Below are positions 27,712 to 37,919 of a DNA stretch of 64,000 bases, in pieces. This DNA comes from Psychroserpens burtonensis DSM 12212 (lineage in GTDB: Bacteria > Bacteroidota > Bacteroidia > Flavobacteriales > Flavobacteriaceae). The notes below the pieces were generated by a model. That model saw nothing but the letters and a program-made list of their open reading frames with translations, was not told the DNA's origin and made no database searches. Every line of letters starts with the position of its first letter. Position 1 is the stretch's first letter. The stretch is taken from contig NZ_KE384347.1 in assembly GCF_000425305.1 (NCBI RefSeq), positions 64,457 through 128,456 on the forward strand. The letters run 5' to 3'. The position numbers and the translations under genes are program-made.

Positions 27712-27801
27712 GTTTTTCTTTAAACCGTTGGTACTGCATTAAATTATTACAATGCTAATTTAACCCGTAACACAGTCAAAATTCATCTTATCTCAATTAA
27801 T

Positions 27802-29709
27802 TTATAAGGCATTATCCATAATATCCTGCACACATTCTGGATTTAACAACGTACTTATATCACCTAAATTACTGGTGTCTTTTTCGGCAATTTTTCTAAG
27901 AATACGTCGCATGATTTTCCCACTACGTGTTTTTGGTAAACCTTCGGTAAATTGAATTTTATTTAGTTTTGCAATTGGCCCAATACGATCGGAAATCAAT
28001 TGATTAATTTCTAAACGAAGATTGTCGTGGTTTCTACCTTCTCCTGAATCTTTTAAAGTGACATAACCATACAATGCGCTTCCTTTGATATCATGCGGAA
28101 AACCAACAATAGCACTCTCAGCAACTGCAGGATGTTCGTTAATCGCATCTTCAATTGGTGCTGTTCCTAGATTATGACCAGAAACAATAATAACATCATC
28201 TACTCTACCTGTAATTCTATAATAACCAACCTCGTCTCTTAGTGCTCCATCACCTGTGAAATATTTGTGTTCATAGGTCGAAAAATACGTGTCTTTATAA
28301 CGCTGGTGATTTCCCCAAATAGTGCGGGCAATACTTGGCCAAGGAAATTTTATACATAAACGCCCTTCTACTTGATTGCCTTTTAATTCTTGACCATCCT
28401 CATCCATTATACAAGGTTGAATGCCAATAAAGGGCAAGGTTGCATAGGTCGGTTTAGTTGGTGTCACATACGGAATTGGTGTTATCATAATTCCACCAGT
28501 TTCTGTTTGCCACCAAGAATCTATAATTGGACTTTTACCTTTTCCTATATTGTCGTTATACCAATGCCAAGCTTCTTCATTAATTGGCTCACCTACACTA
28601 CCTAAAACTTTAAGAGAAGATAAATCGTGTTTCTCTACAAATTCTACTCCTTGTTTTGCTAAGGCTCTAATAGCGGTAGGAGCTGTGTAAAACTGACTAA
28701 CTTTGTGTTTTTCTACAATGTCCCAAAAACGACTATAATCTGGATAGCTTGGTACACCTTCAAACATCACTGTTGTTGCTCCATTGCACAATGGCCCATA
28801 AACAATGTAACTATGTCCCGTAATCCAACCAATATCTGCGGTACACCAATACACATCATTTTCCCTGTACTGAAATGCATTTTTAAACGTATACGCTGTG
28901 TACACCATATAACCAGCTGTGGTATGAACCATTCCTTTTGGCTTTCCTGTAGAACCAGACGTATATAGAATAAATAAAGGGTCTTCAGCATTCATAACTT
29001 CTGCTTTGCATTGATTAGAAGCTTCATCTAGTAATGGTTGTAACCATTTATCGCGACCTTCTTTCATGGTAATATCTGAGTTAATTCGCTTGGCGACTAA
29101 AACAGATTCTACGCCATCACAACTTTCTAAAGCTTCATCTACAATACCTTTTAAATCGATAGTTTTGGCTCCACGATACGAACCATCACTTGTAATTACT
29201 ATTTTACAATCACTATCATTAATTCTAGTTGCTAATGCGGTTGCAGAAAAACCTGCAAAAACCACAGAATGTATAGCTCCAATTCTAGCACATGCTAACG
29301 TTGCAATCGCTAATTCGGGAATCATAGGGACATAAATACATACACGATCTCCTTTTTTTACACCTTGCTCTTTTAAGACATTTGCAAATTGATTTACACG
29401 ACGATATAATTGATTGTATGTAATATGTTCTGCATCGTCGTCTGGATTATTAGGTTCAAAAAGAATAGCTGTTTTATCTCCTCTTGTAGCTAAATGTCTA
29501 TCGATACAATTTTCTGTAATGTTAAGTTGTGCTCCTTGAAACCATTTTACTTCTGGTGTTGCGAAATCCCATTCTAAAACAGTATCCCATTTTTTACGCC
29601 ACAGAAAATGTTCTTCGGCTATTTCTTCCCAAAAAATTTCTGGGTTTCTAACAGATTTTCTATAGACTTGATAATACTCTTCTAAATGTTTTATGTGATA
29701 ATTACTCAT
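27802..29709 (-). CDS. acs: Acetyl-CoA synthetase
   Basis: A 635-residue AMP-forming ligase that makes acetyl-CoA from acetate, ATP and CoA in the cytoplasm. It has the adenylate motif YTSGSTGKPKGMVHT, the WWQTETGG core motif, and the C-terminal TRSGKIMRR in which Lys598 is the residue regulated by acetylation in this family. Length and motifs are those of classical Acs. A truncated sodium/solute symporter remnant ends 2 nt before its start, so it probably once formed a permease-acs operon. Confidence 0.95.
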   Translation of the reverse strand: MSNYHIKHLEEYYQVYRKSVRNPEIFWEEIAEEHFLWRKKWDTVLEWDFATPEVKWFQGAQLNITENCIDRHLATRGDKTAILFEPNNPDDDAEHITYNQLYRRVNQFANVLKEQGVKKGDRVCIYVPMIPELAIATLACARIGAIHSVVFAGFSATALATRINDSDCKIVITSDGSYRGAKTIDLKGIVDEALESCDGVESVLVAKRINSDITMKEGRDKWLQPLLDEASNQCKAEVMNAEDPLFILYTSGSTGKPKGMVHTTAGYMVYTAYTFKNAFQYRENDVYWCTADIGWITGHSYIVYGPLCNGATTVMFEGVPSYPDYSRFWDIVEKHKVSQFYTAPTAIRALAKQGVEFVEKHDLSSLKVLGSVGEPINEEAWHWYNDNIGKGKSPIIDSWWQTETGGIMITPIPYVTPTKPTYATLPFIGIQPCIMDEDGQELKGNQVEGRLCIKFPWPSIARTIWGNHQRYKDTYFSTYEHKYFTGDGALRDEVGYYRITGRVDDVIIVSGHNLGTAPIEDAINEHPAVAESAIVGFPHDIKGSALYGYVTLKDSGEGRNHDNLRLEINQLISDRIGPIAKLNKIQFTEGLPKTRSGKIMRRILRKIAEKDTSNLGDISTLLNPECVQDIMDNAL

Positions 29710-29711
29710 AA

Positions 29712-30014
29712 TTAATGATTTGTAGCATCTCCTGCTCCTGATGGAATTCTTATATTCTCTAAAATGTCTTGAACCTCTATTGGAGGTGGTTTTGTAAATT
29801 TCATTACAACTATTGACACCATAAAATTAATTAACATTGCGATACTACCAAAGCCTTCTGGCAAAATCCCGAACCACCATTCACTTTCACTAGGTAGAAC
29901 AGCATCAAACCAACCTAATTTATATTTCATCATATATAAAAGCATCGCAAAAATACCTACAACCATTCCTGATATAGCGCTTTCTTTATTCACCTGGTTG
30001 GTTCGCCATTTGTT
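29712..30014 (-). pseudogene. C-terminal remnant of a sodium/solute symporter
   Basis: About 100 codons are open, from a TAA at 30015-30017 (minus strand) to a stop 2 nt before acs. The best start is a GTG at 29993, giving 93 residues. The sequence (SGMVVG, WWFGILPEG, MLINFMVS, FTKPPP, then an IRIPSGAGDA tail) matches what I know of the last two helices and the tail of acetate-type SSS symporters found beside acs in Bacteroidota. Some 480 N-terminal residues are absent and no homology is seen upstream. It is probably a 5'-deleted pseudogene, though a short product could still be made. Confidence 0.72.
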
Positions 30015-30399
30015 TTATTTAGCTTTAAAGGTTAAATATAACGTTTAATTATTTTAAAATTTCCGGTTCAAATTTGAATATTCTAGAGTCACATTTTAGA
30101 TATTATTACTAAACTATAAGAATCTACAGCAACATTTAAAGTCCTCATATTTAACATGTATTTTTAATTATGTAGACTTCGGAATAAAAAAAACTGATCG
30201 ATAACAGCGTCCTGTTTTGGCTAGTAATCTATTATGATGATGATTAGGCATCCTTTGAACTACATTTATAAATTCCAGCCATCTTGAAAATGCTATTTAA
30301 CTGTTTTTTCTAATTGTGAGATATTTCCGAAGAAAAAGGCGTCCTATTTGTTTCAAGTTTTATATTGAAATGATATCTTAGCATTCTTAACTACTATTT
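30015..30399. other. Gene-poor interval between the symporter remnant and a DUF3857 gene
   Basis: No gene, RNA or clear hairpin is visible. Two copies of the octamer discussed in the findings are present (30177-30184 and 30325-30332). Two short similar stretches, GCGTCCTGTTTTG and GCGTCCTATTTG, lie near 30205 and 30340. No remains of the missing part of the symporter are recognisable. Confidence 0.5.
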
Positions 30400-32322
30400 A
30401 TGATTAAAAAAATTCTAAGTATCACTGCGATGATACTAGTAACAACTGTTGTTTTTTCACAAAAACGCATTGAACCTACAGTTGAAGACAAAGCAAAGGC
30501 TAACGTATTAAAAGAAGAGTTTCCTGATGACGACATCGCACTGATTTCTAGCGTAGACTATGTGACTTTTGATCTCAATAAGCGTGATGGAAAAGTAACT
30601 GTTGTACATTCTGCAAAAGACAACATGATTAATATTGATTCGCGAGCAGACATTCAAAAATATTGCTTTTATGACGGTGAATCTTCTATTGAGGAGTTTG
30701 AAATCATGTATAGAAATGAAAAAGAAGCTAATTTTTATGTAAAAGATGAGGCTTATAAAAGTAATGACTTGTTTCACAATGACAGTCGTGTACAGTATGC
30801 TGTTATGGATTTTCCACTGAGAGGATACCGCTACTTAACGCATATAGAAAAACATTATAAAGATGTTAAATATTTTACTAAACTATACTTTAATAATGAA
30901 TATCCCACAGTAAAAAAAACGATAAAAGTTGAAATCCCTAACTGGTTAAATCTCGAACTCAAAGAATTTAATTTTGAAGGTTATGATATTGAGAAGAAAG
31001 TGACTAGTAACTCAAAAGGTAATGCCAAAATACATACCTATACACTCAAAAATGTATCGGCGATGTATGAGGATAGTAATGCTCCAGGACCATCCTATAT
31101 CTATCCTCACGTTCTTATTTTAGCGAAAACATTTAAAAGTGGTGATGAGACTGTTAATTTATTTGACTCGACTCAGGATTTATATAATTGGTACAAATCT
31201 TTAGTTAATAGTCTTGATAATGACAACACAGATATTACATCTAAAGTTGTTGAATTAACAGAAAACACAAGTTCTGATAACGAAAAAATCAAAAATATTT
31301 ATTACTGGGTACAGGATAATATTAGATATATTGCCTTTGAAGATGGCATCGCAGGTTTCAAACCTGATGAAGCTGACAATGTTTTTAACAAACGTTATGG
31401 GGATTGCAAAGGCATGGCAAACCTAACTAAGCAGATGCTTCTTGAAGCAGGATTTGATGCCCGTTTAACTTGGATAGGCACAAAGCATATTGCTTATGAT
31501 TACTCTACGCCTAGCCTATCTGTAGACAATCATATGATATGTACTTTATTTAAGGATGATAAAATCATCTTTTTAGATGGTACAGAAAAGTTTAATTCAT
31601 TTGGTGAATATGCAGATCGCATCCAAGGAAAGCAAGTACTTATTGAAAATGGAAAAGAATTTATTTTAGAATATGTACCAACAACCACCGCAGATTTTAA
31701 CAAAGAAAAGTTTGCTTATAACTTTGAATTAACTGATGATGACATCATTGGTAGCGTAAATAAGGCTTTTAGTGGTGAAAGCAGAGCACAATTACTTTAC
31801 TATTTTAATAGTCTCAAAAATGACAGGAAAGAGGAGTTCTTAGAGTATTATCTCAATAAAGGAAATAGTAATATTAAAGTATCTAATATTGAAACATCAG
31901 ATCTATTAAATCGCGACAATAACATCAACATTTCTTACAGTGTAGCTATTAAAAATGCAATCTCTTCATTTGATGGTCAAATTTATATAGACCTCGATTT
32001 TGATAAAGAATTATCTGGTTATACTATGGAAAAACGACATACAGACTTCATTTTTGATACTAAAAAAGACTTAGAATCTATAACGCGATTGACAATTCCG
32101 ACAGGATATACAATTACCCATTTACCAGAAAACATCAATGTATCTAGTACTAATTTCGATATGCAAGTCAATTTTACGAAAGAAAACAATACGCTTATTT
32201 ACAAGAAATTTTTTAAAATCAAATACGCCAAAGTAGAAATTAATGATTTTGAAGAGTGGAATGAATTTATCACTAAACTTAACGCTGTTTATAACGAACA
32301 AATTATCTTAACTAAAGACTAA
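30400..32322 (+). CDS. DUF3857/transglutaminase-like exported protein
   Basis: A 640-residue protein with a signal peptide (1-20, ending VVFSQ). A DUF3857 beta-rich domain fills about residues 40-250. A transglutaminase-like domain follows with an apparent full triad: Cys336 in YGDCKGMA, His378 in VDNHM and Asp393 in FLDGTEKF. A beta-rich C-terminal domain (about 430-640) completes the usual architecture. Such proteins are common in Bacteroidota and their reaction is unknown; the fold can act as a peptidase or cross-linking enzyme. The next gene starts 4 nt downstream, so the two are an operon. Confidence 0.87.
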   Translation: MIKKILSITAMILVTTVVFSQKRIEPTVEDKAKANVLKEEFPDDDIALISSVDYVTFDLNKRDGKVTVVHSAKDNMINIDSRADIQKYCFYDGESSIEEFEIMYRNEKEANFYVKDEAYKSNDLFHNDSRVQYAVMDFPLRGYRYLTHIEKHYKDVKYFTKLYFNNEYPTVKKTIKVEIPNWLNLELKEFNFEGYDIEKKVTSNSKGNAKIHTYTLKNVSAMYEDSNAPGPSYIYPHVLILAKTFKSGDETVNLFDSTQDLYNWYKSLVNSLDNDNTDITSKVVELTENTSSDNEKIKNIYYWVQDNIRYIAFEDGIAGFKPDEADNVFNKRYGDCKGMANLTKQMLLEAGFDARLTWIGTKHIAYDYSTPSLSVDNHMICTLFKDDKIIFLDGTEKFNSFGEYADRIQGKQVLIENGKEFILEYVPTTTADFNKEKFAYNFELTDDDIIGSVNKAFSGESRAQLLYYFNSLKNDRKEEFLEYYLNKGNSNIKVSNIETSDLLNRDNNINISYSVAIKNAISSFDGQIYIDLDFDKELSGYTMEKRHTDFIFDTKKDLESITRLTIPTGYTITHLPENINVSSTNFDMQVNFTKENNTLIYKKFFKIKYAKVEINDFEEWNEFITKLNAVYNEQIILTKD

Positions 32323-32326
32323 TACC

Positions 32327-34495
32327 ATGCCTAAACTCTTTCTACTCCTATTTCTCGCATTTTCTATTTCTAGTTTTTCACAATCTAAAGAAGAATTAGC
32401 CGCAAAAGACTTTTTTTGGGGAGCAAAAGACACTTATAAAAATGCCAATTATATCCCAGAAAAATGGACTAATGAATCTGCTGTCATTATTTATAAAAAT
32501 CTGAATTATGATTTTCATAGTTTTGGAAAAAGTGTCACCTACACGAACTCTATTAGAAAACGAATAAAGCTATTAGATAATGCTGCTGTTGAAGAATTTT
32601 CAGAATTCACATTTACCAAACGCTTTAAATCCTCTAAAGGCCAATTTTCTTGGAAAAGAAAAGGAAATACATTTGTAGGTATTAAAGTTGTTAAACCAGA
32701 TGGTACTGAAGCAGAAATTGATGTAGAAAAAGACGCTATAGAGGTTGATGGCGAAACTAAATTAGCCATCTCTAATTTAGAAGTTGGAGATATTATTGAT
32801 TATTACTATTATAAAGTAGAACCTTTTAAATCTACCTACGCTTTTGGGTTTGATCCTGTAGAAACAAGTTTGGGAGAAGAATATCCAATCATGGATTTGA
32901 AACTTTATTTTGAAACCGAAAATGATTTCTTTATCAACTTTGATTCTTACAATGGTGCTCCAGATTTAAAACAAATCACTTCGGAAAAGAGAAACATTAG
33001 ACGCTATGAACTCACTGAGAACAATATAGCAAAAAGTGAATTTACGCGATGGTTTTATCCTTTAGTAGAATCACCATCTTACAAGTTTCAAGTATATTTT
33101 GCTCGTTCTGGCAAATTTGAAGATCGCGCATTAGCCTTTTTACCAGAAGATGAAGACATGATAAAAACGAATGTGACTAAAGAGGAGGTTCTTGATCTTT
33201 ATGATCATCGTTTCAAACCAGATGGCGACATAGGCGACGTTAAAGATTTCTTTAGAAAGAAAACGTTTGATAATGATGCCCACAAAGTAACTGCTGCCTT
33301 TTACTATATGAGGCATTACTATTTAACTCGTTTCGTAGAGGGGTTTTTCATTAAAGAAGCAAAAATCACATCCTATCCATTTATGGTTTATGGCAGTAAT
33401 ATTGTATTTATTCAAAATGAAAGACAGTTTATAAGACACTTTACAGAATTTTTAAAACGTCAAAAAATTGATTACGAAATAGTTGTTGGACAGAAGCGTT
33501 ATGATGGCCCTTTAGAGGATTTACTTATTGAGAAAAATATTAATGTTCTTGTTAAAGTAAATACTGAGACTCCTTTATATGCCTCTTATTTTGGACCTCA
33601 CACGACTATAAATGAATTTCCGCCGTTGTTAGAAAATACAGACGTCTATTTGTTATCTGCAAGCAGAAATAGGATTGATCAAGTAAAAAAAGGAAAATTA
33701 CCAACGTCCATATACACACAAAACGAAACTAAAAAAGACATGACCGTTTCTTTGAATGACGATTTTTCTGAAATCACCTTAACCTCTATTAATAGTTTTA
33801 AAGGTCATGAAAAATCAGATCAACAATACGATCGTTTACTGTATAGTGATTATGTGAATGAAGATTATAAAAAATATGACACTGAGTCTTGGATTGAACT
33901 TGTACGCCGAAAAAAAGATAAAATCAAATATGAAAAAGAATTAAAAGCGCTTAATGAAAAATTGAAAACAAAGCAAAAGGAACGTTTTGAAGACAGTGCA
34001 AAAGAAGAATATTCTTGTGATGACATAGAAGATTATAGCTACTCTATTGATGCCAATGGTCGCTTTAGTTTAGATTCTTATTTTACGTTTACTGAAAGTT
34101 TTAAAGCTAAAAATGCTTTGATCAAAAAAGCAGGACCTAATTATATAATTGAAATTGGAAAGCTCATTGGTGGTCAAATTGATTTAACCGAAAATGAGCG
34201 CAATAGAACTGCAAACATTTATATGGCTTACCCTAGAAGTTTTAATTACCAAATTACTTTAAACATTCCAAATGGTTATACGGTTGCTGGATTAGATAAA
34301 CTTAATAAATCTGTTGATAACGAAACAGGTGCCTTTATTAGTACTGCTAAGCTAGAAGGAAATCAGCTTATTATTAAAACATCTAAGCAATACAAAAACT
34401 ATTATGAGCCAAATAGTAACTGGAACAAAATGATTCTATTTTTAGATGAAGCCAACCAATTTACAAACGAAAAGATTTTATTAAAAAAAGGTTAG
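32327..34495 (+). CDS. DUF3857 protein with degenerate transglutaminase region
   Basis: A 722-residue exported protein (signal peptide 1-18, ending SSFSQ). The N-terminal DUF3857 domain contains the typical LEVGDIIDYYYYKVE segment. In the middle, where the partner protein has the Cys-His-Asp triad, I see no DCKG motif; the only nearby features are YYMRHYY and VYGSN stretches. It is therefore probably a non-catalytic or binding paralogue. The C-terminal part is again beta-rich. It lies 4 nt downstream of the catalytic partner, and the two may form a complex, which is inference. Confidence 0.8.
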   Translation: MPKLFLLLFLAFSISSFSQSKEELAAKDFFWGAKDTYKNANYIPEKWTNESAVIIYKNLNYDFHSFGKSVTYTNSIRKRIKLLDNAAVEEFSEFTFTKRFKSSKGQFSWKRKGNTFVGIKVVKPDGTEAEIDVEKDAIEVDGETKLAISNLEVGDIIDYYYYKVEPFKSTYAFGFDPVETSLGEEYPIMDLKLYFETENDFFINFDSYNGAPDLKQITSEKRNIRRYELTENNIAKSEFTRWFYPLVESPSYKFQVYFARSGKFEDRALAFLPEDEDMIKTNVTKEEVLDLYDHRFKPDGDIGDVKDFFRKKTFDNDAHKVTAAFYYMRHYYLTRFVEGFFIKEAKITSYPFMVYGSNIVFIQNERQFIRHFTEFLKRQKIDYEIVVGQKRYDGPLEDLLIEKNINVLVKVNTETPLYASYFGPHTTINEFPPLLENTDVYLLSASRNRIDQVKKGKLPTSIYTQNETKKDMTVSLNDDFSEITLTSINSFKGHEKSDQQYDRLLYSDYVNEDYKKYDTESWIELVRRKKDKIKYEKELKALNEKLKTKQKERFEDSAKEEYSCDDIEDYSYSIDANGRFSLDSYFTFTESFKAKNALIKKAGPNYIIEIGKLIGGQIDLTENERNRTANIYMAYPRSFNYQITLNIPNGYTVAGLDKLNKSVDNETGAFISTAKLEGNQLIIKTSKQYKNYYEPNSNWNKMILFLDEANQFTNEKILLKKG

Positions 34496-34520
34496 AATAG
34501 ACCTATATCCAAAATAAGCA

Positions 34521-34553
34521 AACGCGTTTTCACTATTGAAAAGGCGTTTTTTT
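34521..34553 (+). terminator. Terminator after the DUF3857 operon
   Basis: An 11-bp stem with one mismatch (34521-34531 with 34538-34548) is followed by a seven-T run ending at 34553. The convergent symporter gene ends inside the T run. Confidence 0.75.
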
Positions 34554-35940
34554 ATTCGTTCAAAGACTTTAGTCGTGCTCTATATCCCTTAATTTCTTTA
34601 ACTACTCTTGGCGCCATAATAATGGTTGCTAACATCGTTGGGATTGCCATCAATGCAAAAATACCGTCAATAAAATTTATCATTGCTTCAAACGGTGTTG
34701 TTGCTGCTAATATGATACTCGAGATATACAGGTATTTATAGTAGTGTTTTTTATCTGCTCCAAAGAGAAATGATGTGCATTTTGTGCCGTAGTAAGCATA
34801 TGAAAATAGTGATGACATACTAAAAATAAATATACAAATCATTAAAAGATATTGTCCATAACCAGGCATCGCATCTTGAAACGCAGAGGCTGTCAACGTG
34901 ACTCCGTTATTTGAAGTCGTTTCCCAAACACCTGTCACCAAAATTGCTAAAGCAGTCAGTGTGCAAACAATCAACGTATCAATTACAGGACCTAACATAG
35001 CGACAAGACCTTCGCGCACAGGTTCATTGGTTTTTGCAGCTCCGTGAGCCATTGGAGCAGTGCCAATTCCAGCTTCGTTTGAAAACGCACCACGTTTTAT
35101 TCCTAATAATACAAGAGCACCAAGAACACCTCCTATTACATCTTTATAATCGTCCTCTTTTAAACTACCTGCTTCAAAAGCATCTGTAAAAATCATGAGG
35201 AAATATTTGGGAACTTCAGTAGCGTTAATTACAAGTATGATTAAGACTAAAATGAAATATAATATAACCATTGAAGGCACCATTTTAGAAGCAATATTAC
35301 TTATCCGTTTTAAACCACCAAGAATCACAATACTGGTAAAAAAAACTAAAACAGCGGCAATGACTAGGTTTGTATATAGGTTAACTTCTACTCCATTTGG
35401 AATTAATATAATATCATTTATAGCTTGTTTTAATTGATTGACGTTAACCACTGGCATTGCTCCTAACATTCCGAAGAAAGAAAACATAACCGCTAGAAAT
35501 TTCCAGTTTTTCCCTAAACCTTCTGTAATAAAATACATGGGTCCGCCTTGTAAGTCGCCATTACTATCCTCACCTCTATACATAATTGCCAATGTAGATG
35601 TGAAAAACTTGGTACTCATTCCTACAATAGCAGAAATCCACATCCAGAACATTGCTCCAGGTCCTCCAATCGAAATCGCCAAAGCAACACCCGCAATATT
35701 CCCCATACCAATAGTTGAGGATAGCGCAGTTGTTAAGGCTTTAAAATGACTAATTTCTCCAAAATCACTAGGATCGTCATATTTACCTCGAAGTACTTTT
35801 ATGGCATGACCAAAAAACCGAAATGGCAAAAACCTTGAGACGATAAGTAAGTATAGCCCACCACCAATAAGTAAGACTATTAGCGGAATTCCCCAAGCTA
35901 GTGACGAAAATTGATTAGTAAATTCGTTTAAATAGTCCAT
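34552..35940 (-). CDS. Alanine or glycine:cation symporter family protein
   Basis: A 462-residue inner-membrane transporter with about 10-11 helices. The family signature is clear: TTALSSTIGMGNIAGVALAI near residue 65-85, GGPGAMFWMW, a GGPMYF motif, and GAFSNEAGIGTAPMAHGAA further on. AGCS proteins import alanine or glycine with sodium. The length is typical. It is a single gene, converging on the DUF3857 operon. Confidence 0.94.
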   Translation of the reverse strand: MDYLNEFTNQFSSLAWGIPLIVLLIGGGLYLLIVSRFLPFRFFGHAIKVLRGKYDDPSDFGEISHFKALTTALSSTIGMGNIAGVALAISIGGPGAMFWMWISAIVGMSTKFFTSTLAIMYRGEDSNGDLQGGPMYFITEGLGKNWKFLAVMFSFFGMLGAMPVVNVNQLKQAINDIILIPNGVEVNLYTNLVIAAVLVFFTSIVILGGLKRISNIASKMVPSMVILYFILVLIILVINATEVPKYFLMIFTDAFEAGSLKEDDYKDVIGGVLGALVLLGIKRGAFSNEAGIGTAPMAHGAAKTNEPVREGLVAMLGPVIDTLIVCTLTALAILVTGVWETTSNNGVTLTASAFQDAMPGYGQYLLMICIFIFSMSSLFSYAYYGTKCTSFLFGADKKHYYKYLYISSIILAATTPFEAMINFIDGIFALMAIPTMLATIIMAPRVVKEIKGYRARLKSLNE

Positions 35941-36027
35941 AAATACCTCGTGAATTATCCTTCTAAGGTATTAAACTTAGTGAACATAAAAATTAAAAGT
36001 ATCTTTAACTTCTCAATGTAAGCATTT

Positions 36028-37116
36028 TTGAAAACCAACCGACTCTTTTTTATTGACGCAGTGCGCGCTTTTGCAATCTTAATGATGCTTCAAGGTCATT
36101 TTATAGATACACTTCTCGACCCTATTTATAGAGATGAATCTAATATTGCATATCAAATTTGGTCCTATTTTAGAGGTATTACTGCGCCTACATTTTTCAC
36201 GATTTCGGGCTTGGTATTTTTGTACCTTCTTTTAAAAGCCAAAGATAAAGGTGACGACAAACCAAGAATCAAAAAGGGGATTTATCGAGGGTTACTTTTA
36301 ATTGGTATCGGCTACGCCCTTCGCCTAGATATATTTGGTTGGCTCACTGGTGATTTTAGTAACTACATACTCGTTATTGACGTCTTACAATGTATTGGGT
36401 TATCACTTATAATTCTTATTGGATGCTATGTCTTATTTCGAAAACAGGTAAAACTCTTATCCTTTTTATTATTCATATTAGGTTGCTTTTCTTTTTTAAC
36501 AGAACCTTTATATCGCCGTTTAGATTTGAGTCATATCCCTATAGTTTTTGCCAATTATATGACGACATCAAACGGTTCTATTTTTACAATTTTACCTTGG
36601 TTTGGATTTACTGCTTTTGGTGGATTTCTAGCCACAATCTTTTTCTCTCATGTACATAGAAACAGGTTTCGTTTGGTAACGGTTTTAAGTTTTTTTATCT
36701 TCGGAAGCTTACTCATTGAGTATTCGTCTCTCCTTTTAATGAAGCTCTATTATTGGACAGATATTGCATTATTTAAATCCTCTGCTTATTATAACTATTT
36801 GTTTACACGCTTCGGAGATGTGCTGCTATTACTTGGAGTGTTTTATGCAGCAGAACCTTTTTTAAAAGGATCACTTATTGGAAAAATTGGGCAGAAAACA
36901 CTATCCATCTATGTGATTCATTTTATAATTATCTTTGGAACTTTTACAGGACTTGGACTCAACCATTTTTATTTTAAAGCTTTAAACCCAACAGAAGCTA
37001 TCATTGGAGCTCTAGTGTTTATGGTAGTTGTTTGTTTTATTTCATTCTACTATGTGAAGACCAATGCTTTTATTTATAAAGGTGTTAGAAAAATGATAGG
37101 GAGACATAAAGATTAG
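36028..37116 (+). CDS. HGSNAT/DUF1624-like membrane protein
   Basis: A 362-residue integral membrane protein with about ten helices. The RLFFIDAVRAFAILMMLQGH opening is typical of the heparan-alpha-glucosaminide N-acetyltransferase/DUF1624 family, which transfers acetyl groups across membranes in animals; the bacterial substrate is unknown. The start is TTG at 36028: an in-frame TAA lies 9 nt upstream and the first ATG would delete part of the conserved opening. It may share a transcript with the HipA-like gene 23 nt downstream. Confidence 0.8.
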   Translation: MKTNRLFFIDAVRAFAILMMLQGHFIDTLLDPIYRDESNIAYQIWSYFRGITAPTFFTISGLVFLYLLLKAKDKGDDKPRIKKGIYRGLLLIGIGYALRLDIFGWLTGDFSNYILVIDVLQCIGLSLIILIGCYVLFRKQVKLLSFLLFILGCFSFLTEPLYRRLDLSHIPIVFANYMTTSNGSIFTILPWFGFTAFGGFLATIFFSHVHRNRFRLVTVLSFFIFGSLLIEYSSLLLMKLYYWTDIALFKSSAYYNYLFTRFGDVLLLLGVFYAAEPFLKGSLIGKIGQKTLSIYVIHFIIIFGTFTGLGLNHFYFKALNPTEAIIGALVFMVVVCFISFYYVKTNAFIYKGVRKMIGRHKD

Positions 37117-37139
37117 AACTTTTTACTATTTTAGTGATT

Positions 37140-37919
37140 ATGAAGACAATTGAAATTAGAACTGTAAATGTTGTACAGTATATAAACCCATTGCGAGAAG
37201 GAGGTTCTCTTCCTGCTATCGTTAAAGCTGATGACGGATTTCTTTATGTTTTAAAATTTAGAGGTGCTGGTCAAGGAAAAAAAGCACTCATTGCAGAACT
37301 TCTTGGAGGAGAATTAGCACGAGCTTTAGGGTTAAAAATTCCTGAATTAGTATTTATGAATTTAGATGATTCTTTAAGTAAAACTGAACCTGATGAGGAA
37401 ATTCAGGATTTACTTAAGTTTAGTGTTGGTCTCAACTTAGGATTACATTTTTTATCAGGTGCCATTACCTATGACCCACTAGTTTTTGAGGTGGATGCGA
37501 TGACCGCTTCAAAAGTAGTTTTATTAGACAGTCTTATTAGCAATATTGATAGAACCGCAAAAAACACTAATCTATTGCATTGGAATAAAGAATTATGGAT
37601 TATTGATAATGGTGCTAGTTTCTATTTTCATCATAATTGGGCTACTTGGGAAAATCATCTCACGAGAACATTTCCATTAATAAAAGATCACGTGCTCTTA
37701 AAGAATGCATCGCATTTAGAAGAGGCTTCAAAAGACATTACAGATGTACTTAGTCAGCATGTAATTAGAGACATCATTTCAAAAATACCAGAAGAATGGT
37801 TGTTAGAAGAATCTAATACGCTTTCGCCAAATGAGATAAGAGCTGCGTACGCCACCTATCTAAATGTAAAACTAAATAGGATTCATACCTTAGTTAAAGA
37901 AGCTGAAGATGCAAGATAA
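37140..37919 (+). CDS. HipA-like kinase
   Basis: A 259-residue protein of the small HipA-like kinase group. An N-terminal lobe contains VLKFRG and the KALIAELLGGELARALGL block; the catalytic loop is SNIDRTAKNTNLL (Asp137) and the metal-binding Asp156 is in IIDNGASFYF. It is much shorter than E. coli HipA (about 440) and lacks the HipA N-terminal subdomain. The start is ATG at 37140 rather than GTG at 37134. The next gene, DUF3037, overlaps by 11 nt, a pairing I recall as recurrent in bacteria. The target is unknown; there is no HipB-like DNA-binding partner here. Confidence 0.8.
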   Translation: MKTIEIRTVNVVQYINPLREGGSLPAIVKADDGFLYVLKFRGAGQGKKALIAELLGGELARALGLKIPELVFMNLDDSLSKTEPDEEIQDLLKFSVGLNLGLHFLSGAITYDPLVFEVDAMTASKVVLLDSLISNIDRTAKNTNLLHWNKELWIIDNGASFYFHHNWATWENHLTRTFPLIKDHVLLKNASHLEEASKDITDVLSQHVIRDIISKIPEEWLLEESNTLSPNEIRAAYATYLNVKLNRIHTLVKEAEDAR

